A stretch of 10,905 nucleotides of DNA from Amoebophrya sp. AT5.2 (lineage: Eukaryota; Sar; Dinophyceae; Syndiniales; Amoebophryaceae), in assembly GCA_005223375.1 (NCBI GenBank), contig RXOD01006226.1:1-10905 (forward strand), written 5' to 3'. This document shows positions 7,897 to 10,905 of this stretch, piece by piece. Numbering within the stretch: position 1 is the stretch's first letter; the number at the start of each line of letters is the position of its first letter. Below the pieces are notes generated by a model that had not been told where the DNA came from, searched no databases, and saw only the letters and a list, made by a program, of their open reading frames with translations. The position numbers and the translations under genes were made by a program.

Positions 7897-8424
7897 TTAA
7901 AGGGTGGTTGCCCCTCTACTCCAGAATGGCCTCATCTCCCGGCGCAAAACCTTTCCCCCCCGATGCCGCACGCTCGAGTCCGACATCGAGGACGAGGGCC
8001 CGGCACCGGGAACGAGTTGCGTCCGGTTTTCAAAAGATGTGTACAACAATGCACTGTTTTGAGCTGTAAACCGCAACTTCATGTCGGCGTACTGCGTCAG
8101 GAGGTTCATGTTCCGGTCGGGCTCGGAGGGGTGCGCGGGGTACTTCGGGATGGAGCTGATCTTCCCCCGCTTCTCCCGGTTCTTCATGATCTCCATCTTG
8201 TGGCCCATCACAATCCGCGCCGGGTGCTTGATCACGCTCCGCTGCTGTTGGCAAAGGCAAGGTAGTGACGTCGTAGCGGACGAAGACGAGGACGCGGAGC
8301 CGCCACACTGCATCAAGACGCCGGAGGAAGGGAGCGGCGCTGCCGTCCCCGAGCGCAGCGACGGAGCCGCGAGCGCCATGGTCGACGGAGAGGAAAGCCA
8401 CGAGGACACTCGCGATGCCGCCAT
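7897..8424 (-). CDS. ORF with mitochondrial-presequence-like N terminus; probable 5' part of the bL21m gene or a separate small protein
   Basis: An ATG at 8424 opens 175 codons ending in TAA at 7897-7899. Residues 1-77 contain no acidic residue, are rich in Ser, Ala and Leu with scattered Arg, and look like a mitochondrial targeting sequence. Next comes a basic block (KHPARIVMGHKMEIMKNREKR, about 66-86, followed by GKISSIPKYPAHPSEPDRN) that looks like a conserved, RNA-binding-type segment, but I do not recognise a family. The frame is the same as that of bL21m, and nothing but this TAA interrupts the two. Splicing over the TAA is possible: a donor AAAG|GTTTTG near 7950 and an acceptor AAGCAG|GACG near 7876 are both phase 0. 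The last part (about 125-175) may therefore be intronic. Alternatively it is an independent gene that overlaps nothing. Confidence 0.5.
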   Translation of the reverse strand: MAASRVSSWLSSPSTMALAAPSLRSGTAAPLPSSGVLMQCGGSASSSSSATTSLPCLCQQQRSVIKHPARIVMGHKMEIMKNREKRGKISSIPKYPAHPSEPDRNMNLLTQYADMKLRFTAQNSALLYTSFENRTQLVPGAGPSSSMSDSSVRHRGGKVLRREMRPFWSRGATTL

Positions 8425-9223
8425 GCTTTATTTTCAACTCAATGTTGTATTCGCAAACAAAGCGAACCGAACCGATGGCAGCGTCAGATCGCTTTGCGAT
8501 AGGCTCGTTGCCACACGATCTCGAATTATGAGCATGAAAACCAGGCGAAAAAAAATTCTGCCAGCGATCGGTCGGATCGGGTGGAGCATCAGAGGGCGCA
8601 AACCATAGATCTGATGTTGCACGAACGAACACCACGCCACGACAACCGTTCACGTTGACACAGTCGCGGCGCTGCACCCGCTCTTGGCGTCGCCGGAGTG
8701 GCTTTTCCGTGTGCGGCTCGCGGCAGCCCAGTACTTAGTTTGAGTTGTTCTCCGGGTCCGGAATTTTTAAAATCCATCTTTGCTAGGCACTTCGAGAGGG
8801 CACGCCGCCATTGGTTTCTGCTCTCTAGCGATGGATTGCACAGCACCTGGACGGACTGAAATTCCGCCCGCCGGGATCGCATCGTGGCGCGAAAAACTCG
8901 CACTAGAAAGGATACTATGCCACCAGTGACCACCATGGTGAAAAAAAAATGGTATGAGTCACCATGCAGTCACCGCAATTGAGTTGATCATAACAAGGGG
9001 CCGTGGCCGTCTTCGTGGTCGGCGCAAGGAGACCACTTCAGCGTATCAATAAGTATCAATGCAGGCTTCAGATCCGTTCACGGTTTCTATACATGTGTAT
9101 TTCACGGAACGTCGTTGTCGCTAAATCGTGTCGTTCACATTGCGCTTCGTCGAGCTCCTTTTTGCTTCCGCGCTAGAGCTAGGAAATAAATGTCAGCTCA
9201 TCATGTGGGTTGCCTGTGGCGTT
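8425..9223. other. Spacer between the dynamin gene and the 8424 ORF
   Basis: It holds the leader of the ORF starting at 8424 and the 3' region of the dynamin gene. A minus-strand ORF of 115 codons (8589-8936) starts in a good context (TCACCATGG), but its product is Arg-rich, has no recognisable domain, and could be chance. A tandem decamer with GTATCAAT at 9043-9050 and 9053-9060, and the palindrome CACCATGGTG at the start of that ORF, are the only visible sequence features. Confidence 0.35.
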
Positions 9224-10905
9224 TCAGTCCCCAAACAGTGGGTCTTTCCGCCCCCGCATTCCTCCTCCGGCAGGTGCGTCGTCGAACAGATTTCTTCCCT
9301 GGGTCGCAGTTGCAGGAGGCGCTGCTCCGAAGCCTGTAGCTCCCCGTGGCGCTCCGCCCCCGCCCGAGATTCCGACCATGCTCCCGCCACCGTTCGGCAT
9401 TTGCGCACCTAGCTGCTGTGGCCTGCCCGTCTGCGGCTGTCCTCCCGGGAACCCACTTGCGCCGCCTCCCATCGCCATCGTTCCTTTGGAGACTCTGCCT
9501 CCCGGGGCGCTCGCGCTGCTTCCGCTCGCCATTCCACCCTCCAGTGCCAGATGCGCAATTTTCGGGTCTTTCTGCAAGATGTCCGCTGCCTTCTGCAGCG
9601 TCTTCAGCTGCGCGGCGAGGCTGCGACGCTCGTCCGTAATATGTGGCGGTTCGCCGAGCATAGAGCTCATCTCCTTCGTCTGCTGCGTGAGGCCGACGAA
9701 GAGCTCAAACTGCATGTTTTCTTCAAGCGCCCGGACAAGGAAGTACCTGTCGTCGACACAATTTTTTTTATTCTTTCGCTTCATTTTTTTTTTTTGCCAC
9801 CTGGCGAGATCGTCCAGGCCCGCGCGAACCCTCCACATTGGATCTTCGAAGATGTTGAAGCTTTTTAAGCAATACCCAATCGCTTTTGGGACAGAGTCCC
9901 TCCAGTTCCGGATGCTGAGGGAGAAGAAGCAGTCGAGCTGTCTTCGGAGGTGCTGGATGTGGCTTTGGTTGTACATCATGCCATCGTTGTTTCCCACATT
10001 CCGGAACATCTTCTTCTCGTTCGGGTCGGTGAAAAACTTGCTCATCTGGGTGACCGCGATGCATCGGATTTGTCGAGTAATAAATAGTGAAGGCGTGACA
10101 CTGCATAGCAGGCGTAGAACTTTCAATGAATCTATAAGATCAACATATCCAACTGCCGATCATCACAGCACGATCAGCAGGAACTGGCGTTGCCGGATTT
10201 GTCGAGTAAGTGTAAGCAGCACACAAAAAACTTTATTAATCTTATTTGGCGCGATGGAACAAAGAAGCATTTCGAGCATTCGAACAGGAACAAGTTCCCT
10301 TTGACCATGCCGAAGAAATTGTTGTTACAGTGCGAAAAGCAACATGTACACAGATTGACCAGGAGCTCTCCAGGAGGCAAAAAAAAAAAAATTGACCATG
10401 CCGAAGAAAAAAAAAGTACCCCGTCCCTGAGGTCGGCCGCTTTTTGTGCGGCGTACATTCCCGCGATGGCGACGCGCGAATCCTCCTCGGGGTTCAACGG
10501 CGGTGGCGGCGGGGCGCCCTGACTGAGGTCCACATGCTGCCCTTGCTTGTTCTGGTACATGGTTCCCATCTGCGCAAACTCAACAAGATACTCGTCGTCG
10601 TTTGTGAAGCGATACCTGTGTTGTGCCGTTGGCTATTTACTCTAGCGGACCACCTGTTTTCCTTTTTTATCCTTTCGCTTTCGCAATCTGTTGGTTTTCC
10701 GCTGAAAAATCCGCAAAACGAAAGTACTAGGTAGGTACGTGATTTCCGCCGACACCAGGTGCTCCACCACTTCCAGTGCGCGCTGTTTTTCTGTGTAGCA
10801 GATGTCCTGGCTCTTTTGCAGGACGATTTCCGCCAGCTTCGGAAAGCGTATGGTGGGACCAGCTGGCAAGTGGGTAAATGGTAAGTGAATTCTTTTGGGC
10901 GCTTT
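9224..10905 (-). CDS. Dynamin-related GTPase, C-terminal part (middle domain end, GED, Gly-rich tail)
   Basis: Proposed exons are 10905-10739, 10615-10420, 10045-9801 and 9746-9224, giving 376 residues in the window and ending at TGA; phases 2, 0 and 2 match at the junctions. IRFPKLAEIVLQ (about 19-30) and VVEHLVSAEITYRFTNDDEYL (46-66) correspond to the dynamin stalk motif RFPxLxxxV ... V..LV..E..Y..TN...F. SIRNWRDSVPKAIGYCLKS (about 165-183) and MLGEPPHITDERRSLAAQLKTLQKAADIL (about 232-260) match the GTPase effector domain (DSVPKAI, then L..xPxIxxxR..L...L..L..A). The GTPase domain lies beyond the window. There is no PH domain between the stalk and GED, only a short Pro/charged linker. After GED comes a Gly/Ala/Met-rich tail of about 100 residues ending in NLFDD and DPLFGD, which may take the place of the proline-rich domain of classical dynamins. 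The likely role is membrane fission at an organelle or in vesicle traffic. Intron 2 is the least certain. Confidence 0.85.
9747..9800 (-). other. Dynamin gene intron 3 (54 nt), in frame and without stops
   Basis: The donor is GCCAG|GTGGCA followed by eleven further A residues, and the acceptor is GACGACAG|GTACTT. Removing it joins LAR to YFLVRAL without a frame change. If retained it adds 18 residues that are mostly Lys and Asn, foreign to the GED. Confidence 0.6.
10065..10209 (+). repeat. 16-bp direct repeat pair bracketing a 113-bp segment
   Basis: CGGATTTGTCGAGTAA occurs at 10065-10080 and at 10194-10209. The segment between has no poly(A) tail and no obvious terminal inverted repeat. Both copies lie in dynamin intron 2. 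Confidence 0.65.
10301..10409 (+). repeat. 18-bp direct repeat pair bracketing a poly(A)-ended 73-bp insert
   Basis: TTGACCATGCCGAAGAAA occurs at 10301-10318 and at 10392-10409. The segment between them ends in thirteen A residues directly before the second copy. This is the layout of a target-site duplication around a small retroposed sequence in plus orientation, inside the minus-strand dynamin intron 2. Confidence 0.65.
10616..10738 (-). other. Dynamin gene intron 1 (123 nt)
   Basis: The donor is ATCAC|GTACCT and the acceptor CACAG|GTATCG on the minus strand, phase 2. Splicing restores the conserved dynamin segment AEITYRFTNDDEY. The intron contains in-frame stops. Confidence 0.75.

Larger units (their letters stand above)
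10046..10419 (-). other. Dynamin gene intron 2 (374 nt) with internal direct repeats
   Basis: The donor is GACGGG|GTACTTTTT and the acceptor GTCACCCAG|ATGAGC on the minus strand, phase 0. It is far longer than the other introns (54-147 nt) and contains two direct-repeat pairs, of 18 and 16 bp, annotated separately. A small internal exon cannot be excluded. Confidence 0.55.

Noticed and set aside
8589..8936. Minus-strand ORF of 115 codons as a gene
   Set aside because: Good start context but no domain, Arg-rich composition and position in the leader region of the next gene; not enough to call it a gene.
9210..10304. Plus-strand ORF of 364 codons
   Set aside because: It is antisense to the dynamin GED and Gly-rich tail; Pro-rich content is the mirror of Gly codons, and it runs through introns.

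Overview
The window looks like a piece of a compact protist nuclear genome. The genes are spliced with short GT-AG introns, all recognisable genes lie on the minus strand, and spacing between them is a few hundred bases. Head-to-tail same-strand order, mid-range GC and small T- or A-tract-rich introns suggest a dinoflagellate relative; a syndinian parasite such as Amoebophrya is my best guess. That assignment is an inference from style, not from a marker gene.

Layout from left to right, all on the minus strand: (1) the 5' part of a DOT1-like SAM-dependent methyltransferase (1-741, cut by the window edge); (2) a four-exon ankyrin-repeat gene (1132-3047) whose exons join in frame into about 504 residues; (3) a stretch with no long ORF on either strand (about 3048-4546) whose right part (3635-4371) is packed with local hairpins and short repeats, an unidentified structured element; (4) a single-exon threonine synthase / threonine synthase-like PLP enzyme (4547-6379); (5) a mitochondrial-type ribosomal protein bL21 ORF (6886-7803) with no good start codon of its own; (6) an ORF with a presequence-like N terminus (7897-8424), in the same frame as bL21 and separated from it by one TAA, so perhaps its 5' exon; (7) the C-terminal part of a dynamin-related GTPase (9224-10905, cut by the window edge) with middle-domain and GED sequence and a Gly-rich tail.

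The genes do not form an obvious pathway; they are housekeeping functions (chromatin, amino-acid metabolism, mitochondrial translation, membrane fission) placed in series. The most unusual items are the structured region between the ankyrin and threonine synthase genes, two long direct-repeat pairs nested in one dynamin intron (one pair brackets a poly(A)-ended insert, like a small retroposed element), the TAA-split bL21 locus, and a 54-nt intron that is open in frame. I do not see a demonstrably new multi-gene system.
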